A stretch of 61,550 bases of DNA. Source: Actinomycetes bacterium (GTDB lineage Bacteria; Actinomycetota; Acidimicrobiia; Acidimicrobiales; RAAP-2). This document shows positions 6,193 to 14,660 of the stretch, piece after piece; positions within the stretch are counted from its first letter, which is position 1, and each line of letters starts with the position of its first letter. Under the pieces are notes generated by a model. That model did not search any database. It saw only the letters and a program-made list of their open reading frames with translations, and had not been told where the DNA came from. Both the position numbers and the translations under genes were made by a program. The DNA lies in the NCBI GenBank assembly GCA_021801235.1, contig JAJYYG010000157.1, positions 1-61,550 of the forward strand, in the 5' to 3' direction.

Positions 6193-7719
6193 TCAGCCCG
6201 GGTCGGGATCGGCCACCCGATTGAGGGAGGCGAGCAGACGGGGAAGGCGGGACCGCAGGTGTGTGAAGGCGTCCACCAGCTCGTCCGAGGGTTCGACCGG
6301 GGCGAGCCCACGGTCGTCGGACCTCGTCAGCGTCGCCAACGCGTCCCCCAGGCTCGGGGTCTGCCCGAAGGCGACCAGCCCGAGCGCGGCGGCCCCGAGC
6401 GCCGTCCCTTCCGCTTCGCCGACCAGGGAGAGCGGCCGGTCGAGCGCTGCCGCCATCAGGTCACGCCACAGCGGTGCACGGAAGGCGCCGCCGGTCGCCC
6501 GGACGGCGCTGACGGGGAACACCGTGTCGAGGCGGTCGACGATCAGGCGCACCTGCAGGCACACACCCTCGACGGCGGCGCGCACCAGGTGGGCCCGGGT
6601 GTGGTCGTGCCGGAGACCGAGGTAGGCGCCGGCCAGATCGGGATCCCACAGGGGTGCGCGCTCGGCCAGCAGGAACGGAAGCATCACCAATCCGTCGCTG
6701 CCCGGGGCGACCGTCGAGGCCAGCTCGAGCGTGGCGGTGTCGAGATCGGTGTGGGCCTCGACATTGGGGACGAAGGTCCGTCCCGCCCAGCGCACAGCCT
6801 CGGCCCCGTTCGAGACGGCGGCACCGACCACCCACAGCGGGTCGGCCAGCGCGTAGCAGAACAGGGTTCCGCTCCGGTCGGGATGCGGACCGTCGACCGC
6901 AAGGCGAACCGCCGCGCTCGTGCCGAGTGACAGTCCGGCGACTCCGGGGGTGACGGCGCCGGTCCCCAGGTTGGCGAGGGGACCGTCTGCCGCACCCACC
7001 GCCACCGGGGTCCCGGCCGGCAGACCGACCCGGGATGCTGCATCTCGCGTCAGGGGCAGCACCGCGGTGGTCGGGAGGATGTGCGCCAACCGCTCCCGGT
7101 CCACACCGCAGGCGGCGAGCGCGAGGGGGCTCCACGTCTCGGTCCACACGTCGAGCAGCCCGGTGCCCGAAGCCGAGGACAGCTCGGTGGCGAGCGTGCC
7201 GGTGAGCGCCAGCAGGAGGTACTCCTTCAGGCCGACCCACCACCGGGCCCTCGCCCAGGTCCCGGGATCGTGCCGGGCGAACCACGTCAGCTTGGAAAGG
7301 GGCGCCATCGGATGGACGGGGGTGCCGGTCGACTCCTGCAGGTCGGCCGCCCGTCCGGAGTGCTGCAGCTCGAGGGCTTCGGGGCCGGCCCGCCCATCGG
7401 CCCAGCTCACCAGGGGGGTGATGGGGCGGCGCTCGGCGTCGAGGGCCATCAAGCCGTGCATCGCCGCGCTGAGCGCCACTCCGAGCACCTGGGCGCCGGT
7501 GGAGGCGACGGCGTCCACGCAGTCGGCCAGCGCGCGGGTCACGGCGGACAGGACGGCCGCCGGGTCCTGGACCGCCTGGTGCGGCTCCGGTCGCAGCAGC
7601 GGGTACTCCTCGATCGACACGGACCGCCAGGGTGAGCCCAGCCCGAAGGCGACGGCCTTGACTCCCGTGGTGCCGACATCGAGGCCGATGACCACCTGGC
7701 CAGGCGTCGCGACGGTCAC
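6193..7719 (-). CDS. FGGY-family sugar kinase, probably gluconokinase
   Basis: A 508-residue FGGY carbohydrate kinase with the N-terminal phosphate loop VIGLDVGTTGVKAVAFGL, the substrate region GVALSAAMHGLMALD, the acidic segment PLVSWADGRAGPEA, the second-domain motif SLGTSAAVRLAVDGP, and the C-terminal GGAFRAPLWRDLMAAALDRP with the ALGAAALGL helix. The fold phosphorylates sugars, polyols or sugar acids; the closest resemblance by eye is to gluconokinases (six-carbon acid, ATP). GTG 7719 overlaps the stop of the upstream reductase (GTGA), making it third in the uxaC-reductase-kinase operon. The context favours D-gluconate as substrate, giving 6-phosphogluconate; xylulose remains possible. 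Confidence 0.85.
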   Translation of the reverse strand: MTVATPGQVVIGLDVGTTGVKAVAFGLGSPWRSVSIEEYPLLRPEPHQAVQDPAAVLSAVTRALADCVDAVASTGAQVLGVALSAAMHGLMALDAERRPITPLVSWADGRAGPEALELQHSGRAADLQESTGTPVHPMAPLSKLTWFARHDPGTWARARWWVGLKEYLLLALTGTLATELSSASGTGLLDVWTETWSPLALAACGVDRERLAHILPTTAVLPLTRDAASRVGLPAGTPVAVGAADGPLANLGTGAVTPGVAGLSLGTSAAVRLAVDGPHPDRSGTLFCYALADPLWVVGAAVSNGAEAVRWAGRTFVPNVEAHTDLDTATLELASTVAPGSDGLVMLPFLLAERAPLWDPDLAGAYLGLRHDHTRAHLVRAAVEGVCLQVRLIVDRLDTVFPVSAVRATGGAFRAPLWRDLMAAALDRPLSLVGEAEGTALGAAALGLVAFGQTPSLGDALATLTRSDDRGLAPVEPSDELVDAFTHLRSRLPRLLASLNRVADPDPG

Positions 7720-9104
7720 CGCCGGTCCGTCCGTGCCAGTTCCCGGCACTGGGCGGTGACCGCGGTCACCACGGACGGATCGTCCCCGGTCGCGGGATCG
7801 AGGAGCGCGAGGACCTCCGGCACCGCCCGGTCGAGAGGGCCCGAGGCGGCGGTGAGGACCTCGGAAGCCCGGACGTCGTGGACCGGTGCTCCGGCACCGC
7901 GCAGATGGCAGATCCAGGCGGCGAGGATCCGGGTGGCGCCGGTCGGGAGCCGGCCGGCATGGCGCTCGGCCCGCAGGACCGGCAGCACGCGGATCGGCAG
8001 CTTCTGCGAGCCGTCCTCGGCGATGCGGACCAGCTGGTCCCGCAACCTCGGGTTGGCGAGCCGTCCGAGCAGGGCAGCCCGGTACCCGTCGAGCACGGGG
8101 GCGGGCTGATCGAGATGGCGGACTGCGTCCGTCCACCACTCCTCGACCCACTCCCGGCAGCTGTCGTCGGCGACGGCGTCGGCGACGGTCCGGTGCCCCC
8201 GGAGCGAGCCGGCGTAGGCGAGGAGCGAGTGGGCGCCGTTGAGCATCCAGAGCTTCCGGTGCTCATAGGACGTGACGTCATCGGCGAAGACCGCCCCGGC
8301 GTCCTCCCAGCGGGGCCGCCCGGCGGGGAACGATCCTGAGAGCACCCACTCGGTGTACGGCTCGGTGACCACCGCCGCTTCGTCGCGATAGCCGATCGCC
8401 TGCAGCGCCGCCCCGGCACCCTCGGGACCGGGGCGGGGAGTGATCCGGTCGACCACCGTGGTGACCATCGCGACCGAGTCGGTGATCCACGCCGCCAGGG
8501 CCGGATCGACCAACGCGGCCAGCTCGGCGACCACCCGGCCGGCGACCTCCCCGTTGCGGGGCACGTTGTCGCAGGGGATGATCGCCAGTGGCCCGGCATC
8601 GGCTCGCCGCCGCGCAGCCAGACCGGCCACGATGCGGGCCGGTGGCGTCACGACCGGCGCCGTCGGGTCGTCGCGGAGCACGCCGATGTCGGCAGCGACG
8701 TCCGGGCGGCCGGCGTCGAGCCCACCGCCGGAGCCGCGGCAGTAGCCGGCCTCGGTCACGGTGACCGTCAACGCCGCGACCCGGGGCGAGGCGAGTGACG
8801 CCAGCCATCCGGTGTGGTCGCTGCCAGAGCGAACCAGGCTCAGGCTGCTCACCACCTCCAGCGCATCGCCGTCGGCGGCGCGCACCACCAGGGTGTAGAG
8901 GCCGTCCTGGCGCTCGAGGAGCCGGGCGAGCTCGGAGCCCCGACCTGCAGAGGCCGCGTATCCCCACTCGCCGGCATCCCCGGCGCGGTCGGTGTACCAG
9001 GCCTGATGGGCCCGGAAGAAGTTGCCGAGCCCGAGATGCACCAGGCGTACCGGCGCCGCGGCCCGCCCGTCACCTGCGGAGCGTGACAGCCTGCGGCCGG
9101 TCAC
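7716..9104 (-). CDS. Mannitol dehydrogenase-family oxidoreductase (fructuronate reductase / D-mannonate oxidoreductase type)
   Basis: A 462-residue NAD-dependent polyol/sugar-acid dehydrogenase. The Rossmann start is VRLVHLGLGNFFRAHQAWYTD; the family signature follows at IIPCDNVPRNGEVAGRVV, and the catalytic Lys with its Asn partners is in HRKLWMLNGAHSLLAY. Downstream comes the C-terminal helical domain (DGSQKLPIRVLPVLRAERH). The family includes fructuronate reductase (D-fructuronate to D-mannonate), tagaturonate reductase and mannitol dehydrogenase; adjacency to uronate isomerase favours fructuronate. GTG 9104 overlaps the uxaC stop and the stop overlaps the kinase start, so the three genes are translationally coupled. 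Confidence 0.87.
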   Translation of the reverse strand: MTGRRLSRSAGDGRAAAPVRLVHLGLGNFFRAHQAWYTDRAGDAGEWGYAASAGRGSELARLLERQDGLYTLVVRAADGDALEVVSSLSLVRSGSDHTGWLASLASPRVAALTVTVTEAGYCRGSGGGLDAGRPDVAADIGVLRDDPTAPVVTPPARIVAGLAARRRADAGPLAIIPCDNVPRNGEVAGRVVAELAALVDPALAAWITDSVAMVTTVVDRITPRPGPEGAGAALQAIGYRDEAAVVTEPYTEWVLSGSFPAGRPRWEDAGAVFADDVTSYEHRKLWMLNGAHSLLAYAGSLRGHRTVADAVADDSCREWVEEWWTDAVRHLDQPAPVLDGYRAALLGRLANPRLRDQLVRIAEDGSQKLPIRVLPVLRAERHAGRLPTGATRILAAWICHLRGAGAPVHDVRASEVLTAASGPLDRAVPEVLALLDPATGDDPSVVTAVTAQCRELARTDRR

Positions 9105-10522
9105 AACTTGAACACGTGTGCGGGCCGACCGGTCACCAGGTCGGCGGCGATGTCCGCCGCCTCGTCCTCGTCCAGGCGATGGTCGACCACCATCGCCGCG
9201 AGTACCCCTGCATCGACGCGCCGCGACATGTCGTGGCGGGCGGGGATCGAGCAGAACGCCCGTGTGTCGTCCACGAACCCCGACGTCCGGGAGAACCCCG
9301 CCGTCTCGGTCACCGCGTCCCGGAAGCGACGGATGGCGTCGGGCGCGTCGAGGAACCACCACGGTGCACCGATGTACACCGACGGGTAGAAGCCGGCGAG
9401 CGGCGCAAGCTCGCGCGACCAGACGGACTCGTCAACGGTGAAGACGACGAGGTGGAACTCTGCGACGGTGCCGAAGCGCTCCAGCAGCGGGCGCAGGGCG
9501 TCGGTGAGCTCGATGCGGACGGGGACGTCGCCGCCCGTGTCGGGTCCGAAGCGGTCCTCCGTCGGTCGGTGGTGGCCGCGGCGCACGCCGGGATGGAGGG
9601 TCATGACCAGGCCGTCTTCGCACGACATCCGGGCCATCTCCAACAGCATGTGACGCCGGAAGGCGGTGGCCTCCACCTCGCGCACCTGGCCGTCGAGCGC
9701 GGCCCGGTAGATCCGCGTCGCGTCGCCGGTACCCAGTGGGTCGGTGCGCGCGTCGGGATGGCTGTGGTCGGCCGAGGTGGCCCCGTGGTCGACGAAGTGC
9801 CGGCGGCGCTGCTCCAGCGCACCGACGTACCCGCGGTAGTCGCCGGTGTCGATCCCGGAGACCGCTCCGAGGAGCCGGACCGCGTCCGGCCAGTCGGGCC
9901 GGCCGACCTCGAGGTAACGATCGGGCCGGAACGTCGGGATGACCCGGCCTGTCCACGTCGGGTCGGCGGCCAGCGAGGCATGGACCGACAGGTCGTCGCA
10001 CGGGTCCGCCGTGGTGGAGAGCGCCTGGATGTTGAACCGGTGGTACAACGCCCGGGGACGGTACGCCTCCTCCCCGAGGCGGGCGGCCACCTTGTCGTAG
10101 ATGGTGTCGGCCGTCTCGGCCGATGGCCGGAGGTCGACACCGAAGACGCCCGCCAGCTCCTCCTCGAGCCAATAGCGGACCGGAGTCCCGGCGAAGACCG
10201 GCCAGCGCTCGCACAGGTTCCGCCACGCTCGCCGCGCCGCCGCCTCCGAGAGGGCCTCCTCGCCGACCCCCAGCTCTTCGAGACCGATCCCGTCGGCATG
10301 GAGCAGCCGGGTCACATAGTGGTCCGGAGTGACGAACAAGGCGGTCGGGTCGGAGAACGGCCGGTCGGTGAGCAGCAGCGCGGGGTCGACGTGCCCGTGC
10401 GGCGAGAGCACCGGCAGGTCCCTCACCGTCGCGTACAGCCGCCGGGCGACCGCCCGCTGCTGCGGATCGCCCGGGAGCAGGCGGTCGGGGTGCAGCTCCA
10501 GACGGGAGGAGGCAGCGGCCAT
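9101..10522 (-). CDS. uxaC: Uronate isomerase (glucuronate isomerase)
   Basis: A 473-residue amidohydrolase-superfamily enzyme of the UxaC type, interconverting D-glucuronate and D-fructuronate. The N-terminal metal-binding pair is in VLSPHGHVDPALLL, and further conserved blocks include YRPRALYHRFNIQALSTTAD, VIPTFRPDRYLEV, MTLHPGVRRGHH and FYPSVYIGAPWWFLDAPD. Length matches the family. ATG 10522 is six bases after GACTAT, a weak leaderless -10 box; an in-frame start further upstream would run into the divergent larA-like promoter. It is the first gene of the operon and its position suggests that the substrate is free hexuronate from plant or polysaccharide material. Confidence 0.92.
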   Translation of the reverse strand: MAAASSRLELHPDRLLPGDPQQRAVARRLYATVRDLPVLSPHGHVDPALLLTDRPFSDPTALFVTPDHYVTRLLHADGIGLEELGVGEEALSEAAARRAWRNLCERWPVFAGTPVRYWLEEELAGVFGVDLRPSAETADTIYDKVAARLGEEAYRPRALYHRFNIQALSTTADPCDDLSVHASLAADPTWTGRVIPTFRPDRYLEVGRPDWPDAVRLLGAVSGIDTGDYRGYVGALEQRRRHFVDHGATSADHSHPDARTDPLGTGDATRIYRAALDGQVREVEATAFRRHMLLEMARMSCEDGLVMTLHPGVRRGHHRPTEDRFGPDTGGDVPVRIELTDALRPLLERFGTVAEFHLVVFTVDESVWSRELAPLAGFYPSVYIGAPWWFLDAPDAIRRFRDAVTETAGFSRTSGFVDDTRAFCSIPARHDMSRRVDAGVLAAMVVDHRLDEDEAADIAADLVTGRPAHVFKL

Positions 10523-10592
10523 GCTCCTATAGTCGTCGGCAGCATCCCGCACCGCAATCGAGCGGGAGGTCGCGAACGTCCGGGGGTCGGAC

Positions 10593-12053
10593 ATGGTGCA
10601 CCGTGGAGTGGTCCGGTGGGCGACGGGTGGAGCAGCTGTCGTCGGCGGTCCGAAGCAGGTCCTCACCGACGGCGAGGTCGGCCGGTTCGTCGCCGAACAG
10701 CTCGCCGTCGTTCCACTCGACGGGCGCAGCGTATGCGTCCTGGTGCCCGACGGGACGCGCAGCTGCCCGCTGCCTCTCCTGCTCGGGGCGGTCCATTCCG
10801 CCCTCCGGACGAGGGTGTCCCGGCTCACGGTGCTGGTCGCGCTCGGGACCCACGCGCCCATGGGCGATGCGGCCCGTGCCGCCCATCTCGGGTACGGAGC
10901 CGGAGGTGTGGACGTGCGCTATCCCGGCATGGAGGTCCTCGACCACGCCTGGTGGGACCCCGCCGTCTTCGTCAGGCTCGGCACGATCCCCGCTGGGCGC
11001 ATCGCCGAGCTGTCCGGGGGGATGCTGCGCGAAGCGCTGCCGGTGCGGGTCAACCGTGCCGTCGTCGAGCACGACGTCACCCTCATCGTGGGCCCGGTGT
11101 TCCCCCACGAGGTGGTCGGCTTCTCGGGAGGGAACAAGTACCTGTTCCCCGGGGTGTCCGGGCAGGAGGTCATCGACCTCTCGCACTGGTTGGGAGCCCT
11201 CCTGACCAGCGCCCGGATCATCGGCACCCTCGGCGCCACCCCGGTGCGGTCCCTCATCGACGAGGCCGCGTCGATGGTGCCCGGCGAGCGCCTGGCGCTC
11301 TGCGTGGTCACGGTCCCGGGCACCGGCTCGCTCCACTCGGCCGCCTTCGGGGATCCGGAAGCGGCCTGGCAAGCCGCCGCCGAGGTTTCGGCCCGATCCC
11401 ACATCCGATCACTCCGCACCCCGGTGCGCCGGGTCCTTTCGGTCGTCCCCGAACGCTACGACGACCTGTGGACCGGAGCCAAGGGCTTCTACAAGGTCGA
11501 GCCGGTCGTCGCCGACGGCGGCCAGGTCGTCGTCTACGCCCCCCACATCACCGAGATCGCCGCCACCCACCCCGCCATCGCCGAGATCGGCTACCACTGC
11601 CGCGATTACTTCGTCGCCCAATGGGATCGTTTCGAGCACTACCACTGGGGCGACCTGGCGCACTCGACCCACCTGAGCGGCGCCGGCACCTACGATCCGG
11701 AGAGCGGCGAACGGCGGCGGGTCACCGTCACCCTCGCCACCGGGATCCCGGAAGACGTCGTCCGTTCGGTCAACCTCGACTATCTCGACCCGGCCGGCAT
11801 CGATCCATCCGCGTGGGCCGCGGACCCCGACACCCTCGTCGTACCTGACGCGGGCGAAGACCTCTATCGCCTCCGACCGGCGGGTACCGGGGCCCGTGGA
11901 CAGGACGACCCGTCGTTCGCCGCTCACGCCTCGGGGTCGGTGCGCGCGCAGGGTCCCGGGGATGCCCGGCGTCACCAGACGCCGCGTCCGCCTTCGGCGA
12001 GGTCTGCGGCCCCGAGGGAGAAGCAGGTCATCGACAAGGACCCGAAGGCGTAG
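10593..12053 (+). CDS. LarA-family nickel-dependent 2-hydroxyacid racemase/epimerase
   Basis: A 486-residue DUF2088/LarA homologue. Family motifs are VCVLVPDGTRSCPLP (substrate loop), VLVALGTHAPMG with a catalytic-type His, GPVFPHEVVGFSGGNKYLFPG where the His and the Lys correspond to the second catalytic His and the Lys that anchors the nickel-pincer nucleotide in LarA, and EVIDLSHWLGAL with a possible nickel-ligand His. The family includes lactate, malate and hydroxyglutarate racemases and a D-gluconate 2-epimerase. It is divergent from the uxaC operon over 70 bp, so mannonate/gluconate epimerisation is a strong candidate role. The last 55 or so residues look non-family and overlap the convergent dioxygenase gene by 82 bp. 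The cofactor genes larB, larC and larE are not in the window. Confidence 0.82.
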   Translation: MVHRGVVRWATGGAAVVGGPKQVLTDGEVGRFVAEQLAVVPLDGRSVCVLVPDGTRSCPLPLLLGAVHSALRTRVSRLTVLVALGTHAPMGDAARAAHLGYGAGGVDVRYPGMEVLDHAWWDPAVFVRLGTIPAGRIAELSGGMLREALPVRVNRAVVEHDVTLIVGPVFPHEVVGFSGGNKYLFPGVSGQEVIDLSHWLGALLTSARIIGTLGATPVRSLIDEAASMVPGERLALCVVTVPGTGSLHSAAFGDPEAAWQAAAEVSARSHIRSLRTPVRRVLSVVPERYDDLWTGAKGFYKVEPVVADGGQVVVYAPHITEIAATHPAIAEIGYHCRDYFVAQWDRFEHYHWGDLAHSTHLSGAGTYDPESGERRRVTVTLATGIPEDVVRSVNLDYLDPAGIDPSAWAADPDTLVVPDAGEDLYRLRPAGTGARGQDDPSFAAHASGSVRAQGPGDARRHQTPRPPSARSAAPREKQVIDKDPKA

Positions 12054-12787
12054 CCGTCGACGACCACTTCGGGTGTGGTACCGGAGGCGGTGGCCAGGCC
12101 CGCCAGATGGAGGAGCGGGATGAAATGGTCGGGTGTCGGGACGGCGCGGGGGTAGTCCCCGTGCTGCACGAGTGCGAGGACGTCCCCCGGTTCATCCGTC
12201 ATCACCGCCCTGGCCGCCTCGTCGAACCGGTGCGCCCAGTCGAACCCACCGGTTGGATCGTCCCAGGAGATCTGGCGGAGGTTGTGGACGACGTTGCCGC
12301 TCGAGACGATGAGGACCCCTTGCTCCCGCAGCGGGGCCAGGCGGGCGCCGAGGTCGAGGTGGTAAGTGAGGGGCTCGAGCGCGTTGACCGAGAGCTGCAC
12401 CACCGGGACGTCCGCCCGGGGGAACATGTGGGCGAGCACGGACCACGTGCCGTGGTCCAGGCCCCAACTGTCGAGGTCGAGACCGACCCAGCGGGGTCGG
12501 ACCACGTCGGCGACGAGCGCGGCGACGTCGGGCGCGCCCGGTGCGGGGTAGTCGAACGCGAAGAGCTCCTCGGGGAAGCCGAAGAAGTCGTGGATGGTGC
12601 GCGGACGGGGCATCGCCGTCACCATGGTGGCGTTCGTGTACCAGTGGGCGGAGATGACGAGGATGGCCCGGGGACGGCCGACGGCGGCACCGAACTGTTC
12701 CCAGGCATCCGTATACCGGTTGTGGTCGAGCGTGTTCATCGGGCTGCCGTGGCCGATGAAGACGGCGGGGGTCAACCGGTCCGTCAC
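11972..12787 (-). CDS. ygiD: Class III extradiol ring-cleavage dioxygenase, YgiD/DODA type
   Basis: A 271-residue protein matching the 4,5-DOPA dioxygenase-extradiol family. Metal-binding His residues are visible in VFIGHGSPMNTL, VISAHWYTNATMV and near the C-terminus in the VQHGDYPRAVPTPDHFIPLL stretch; other family blocks are FGFPEELFAFDYPAPG, GLDHGTWSVLAHMFP and VLIVSSGNVVHNLRQISW. These single-metal enzymes open catechol rings; the E. coli member acts on DOPA-like catechols. Start GTG 12787 lies nine bases after AGGAG. It converges on the larA-like gene with an 82-bp overlap and is followed upstream by the small DUF2630 gene on the same strand. Confidence 0.9.
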   Translation of the reverse strand: MTDRLTPAVFIGHGSPMNTLDHNRYTDAWEQFGAAVGRPRAILVISAHWYTNATMVTAMPRPRTIHDFFGFPEELFAFDYPAPGAPDVAALVADVVRPRWVGLDLDSWGLDHGTWSVLAHMFPRADVPVVQLSVNALEPLTYHLDLGARLAPLREQGVLIVSSGNVVHNLRQISWDDPTGGFDWAHRFDEAARAVMTDEPGDVLALVQHGDYPRAVPTPDHFIPLLHLAGLATASGTTPEVVVDGYAFGSLSMTCFSLGAADLAEGGRGVW

Positions 12788-12812
12788 GGGAGGCTCCTAC
12801 CGCGGCGTCGGC

Positions 12813-13055
12813 TCACTGCTGGTAGCCCTCCACCGTGCTTTCGGAGCGAAGCTCGGCATCCTCCGGGTCGCCTCCGGCGGCGCGGCGGGCGCGTCGCTGG
12901 CGCAGGAGGTCCCAGCACTGGTCGAGGGCGACCTCGACCGATCGCAGTCGCGCCAGCTCGTCGGCATCCAGCGGGGTGCCGGCGTGGGCCTGCTCGAGAC
13001 GGTGCTCCTCGTCGGCGAGCTCGTTGATGCGGTGTACCACGTCGATGTCGTCCAC
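12813..13055 (-). CDS. DUF2630 family protein
   Basis: An 80-residue acidic, fully helical protein with the family hallmarks VVHRINELADEEHRLEQ, ADELARLRSVEVALDQCWDL and LLRQRRARRAAGGDPEDAEL, ending in STVEGYQQ. It is widespread in actinobacteria and of unknown function. GTG 13055 is used because AGGAGG lies about ten bases upstream; a longer reading to 13127 adds sequence with no family similarity. Confidence 0.85.
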   Translation of the reverse strand: MDDIDVVHRINELADEEHRLEQAHAGTPLDADELARLRSVEVALDQCWDLLRQRRARRAAGGDPEDAELRSESTVEGYQQ

Positions 13056-13163
13056 GGGTGGCCCCCTCCTCCTGGCTGCTCGGCTGACCTCACCGTCATG
13101 GTCCGTCAGGACCAACCTCACCATCATGGTCCGTCAGGACGGACGGGGCGAACGGGGCAACGG

Positions 13164-13169
13164 TACGAT
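13164..13169 (+). promoter_or_regulatory. -10 box (TACGAT) for a leaderless peptidase mRNA
   Basis: TACGAT ends six bases before GTG 13176, predicting transcription from the first base of the start codon; no Shine-Dalgarno sequence is present. Just upstream, tcatggtccgtcagga occurs twice in tandem (about 13098-13139). Confidence 0.5.
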
Positions 13170-13175
13170 GCCGCC

Positions 13176-14660
13176 GTGCCCGGCCCCCCTCCGATCGACC
13201 CGGACGTGCCCGACCGATTCCCGGCCGAGGTCGCGCGCCGTTGGCGGCGGGACGTGCTCCCCTTCCTCGAGGCGTTCGCCCGCGTCCCGGACGTCTCGCC
13301 CGGATTCGACCCGGACTGGGAGGCGACCGGCCACATCGAGGCGGCGGCCGGCCTCCTGGCCACCTGGGCGTCCCACCGGTCGATCCCTGGCCTGACCGTG
13401 GATGTGGTGCGGTTGCCCGGCCTGACACCGACCGTGGTCGTCGAGGTCCCACCCAGCGATGGCGGCGTCGAAGGGAGCCTGCTCGTCTACGGCCACTACG
13501 ACAAGCAGCCTCCGTTCGACGGCTGGACAGGAGGCCGCGCTGCCTGGTCGCCGTCGCTGGAGGGCGACCGGCTCTACGCCAGGGGAGTGGCCGACGACGG
13601 GTACGCCCTCCCGTCCGCCCTGGTGGCCCTCGAGTCCCTGGCTGCCGCCGGTGTCCGGCATGGTCGTTGCGTGCTGGTGGCCGAAGGGTCGGAGGAGAGC
13701 GGGAGCCCGCACCTCCCCGCCGTCCTCGACCATCTCGCCGGCCGCATCGGTCGCCCGGGGCTGGTGGTCGCCCTCGACTCGGGATGCCCGACGTACGACC
13801 GGCTCTGGGCCACGACGTCCCTCCGGGGCGTCGTGGACGGCACGCTGACGGTGTCGGTGCTCGAGCACGGCGTCCACAGCGGTTCGGCAGGCGGTGCCGT
13901 GCCGGACTCCTTTCGGCTCGCGCGCCACCTCCTCGACCGGATCGAGGACCCGGTGACCGGTGACCTCATCCTCCCCGAGCTCCGGGTGGAGCCGCCCGCG
14001 GGCGCAGCCGGAGCAGCCGCGATGCTGGCCGACCTCCTCGCCGCCGGGGGCCACGAGGACGACGCGTTCCCCGTGGTCGAGGGGGTGCGTCTCGAGGGAT
14101 CCGGTCCGGCCGACCGGGTCATCCGGACGTCGTGGGCTGCGTCGCTGGCGGTGGTCGGTGCCGACGGGCTCCCGCCGGCGGCGACCGCCGGAAATGTCCT
14201 GCGTCCCTCGACCACCCTGAAGCTCGTCTTCCGGCTCCCGCCGACCGTCGACGCCCGGATCGCCGCCGCTTCGATCCGCCACGCGCTCACGGACGTGCCG
14301 CCGGCGGGAGCGCGGGTCGAGTGGACCGAGGGTGGAGCGGCCGACGGCTGGGCGGCGGCCCCCTACGCGCCGTGGCTCGACGGTGCGCTCGATGCCGCCT
14401 CCCTGGCGTGCTTCGGCATGCCGGCCGGACGCTTCGGCGAAGGGGGGTCCATCCCGTTCATGGGCTGGCTGACCTCCCGGTACCCCGAGGCGGAGCTTTT
14501 GGCGATGGGCGTGCTCGGACCCGGGTCGAACGCGCACGGGCCGGACGAGGCCCTCCACCTCCCTACGGCCGAGCGGGTCACCTCCGCCTTGGGGATGCTG
14601 GTCGCCGCCCACGCCCGGCACTCGGAGCGGGGGCCGGTCACCGGCCCGGGCTGCCTGTGA
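13176..14660 (+). CDS. M20-family metallopeptidase (dipeptidase/carboxypeptidase)
   Basis: A 494-residue M20 dizinc peptidase. Metal-site motifs are LLVYGHYDKQPPFDGW (first His and the HxD pair), RLYARGVADDGYALPSAL (bridging Asp), LVAEGSEESGSPHL (catalytic Glu pair), VALDSGCPTYD and the C-terminal His in GPGSNAHGPDEALHLP. A dimerisation insert starts near VLEHGVHSGSAGGAVPDS. It lacks a signal peptide, so it should act in the cytoplasm on small peptides. GTG 13176 is preferred because TACGAT lies six bases upstream. The 3' end overlaps the convergent FAD oxidoreductase gene by 23 bp. Confidence 0.9.
   Translation: MPGPPPIDPDVPDRFPAEVARRWRRDVLPFLEAFARVPDVSPGFDPDWEATGHIEAAAGLLATWASHRSIPGLTVDVVRLPGLTPTVVVEVPPSDGGVEGSLLVYGHYDKQPPFDGWTGGRAAWSPSLEGDRLYARGVADDGYALPSALVALESLAAAGVRHGRCVLVAEGSEESGSPHLPAVLDHLAGRIGRPGLVVALDSGCPTYDRLWATTSLRGVVDGTLTVSVLEHGVHSGSAGGAVPDSFRLARHLLDRIEDPVTGDLILPELRVEPPAGAAGAAAMLADLLAAGGHEDDAFPVVEGVRLEGSGPADRVIRTSWAASLAVVGADGLPPAATAGNVLRPSTTLKLVFRLPPTVDARIAAASIRHALTDVPPAGARVEWTEGGAADGWAAAPYAPWLDGALDAASLACFGMPAGRFGEGGSIPFMGWLTSRYPEAELLAMGVLGPGSNAHGPDEALHLPTAERVTSALGMLVAAHARHSERGPVTGPGCL

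Noticed and set aside
7720-8151. Upstream extension of the FGGY kinase frame
   Set aside because: It is antisense-free but out of frame with the reductase gene on the same strand; the GTGA overlap at 7719 gives a normal family N-terminus.
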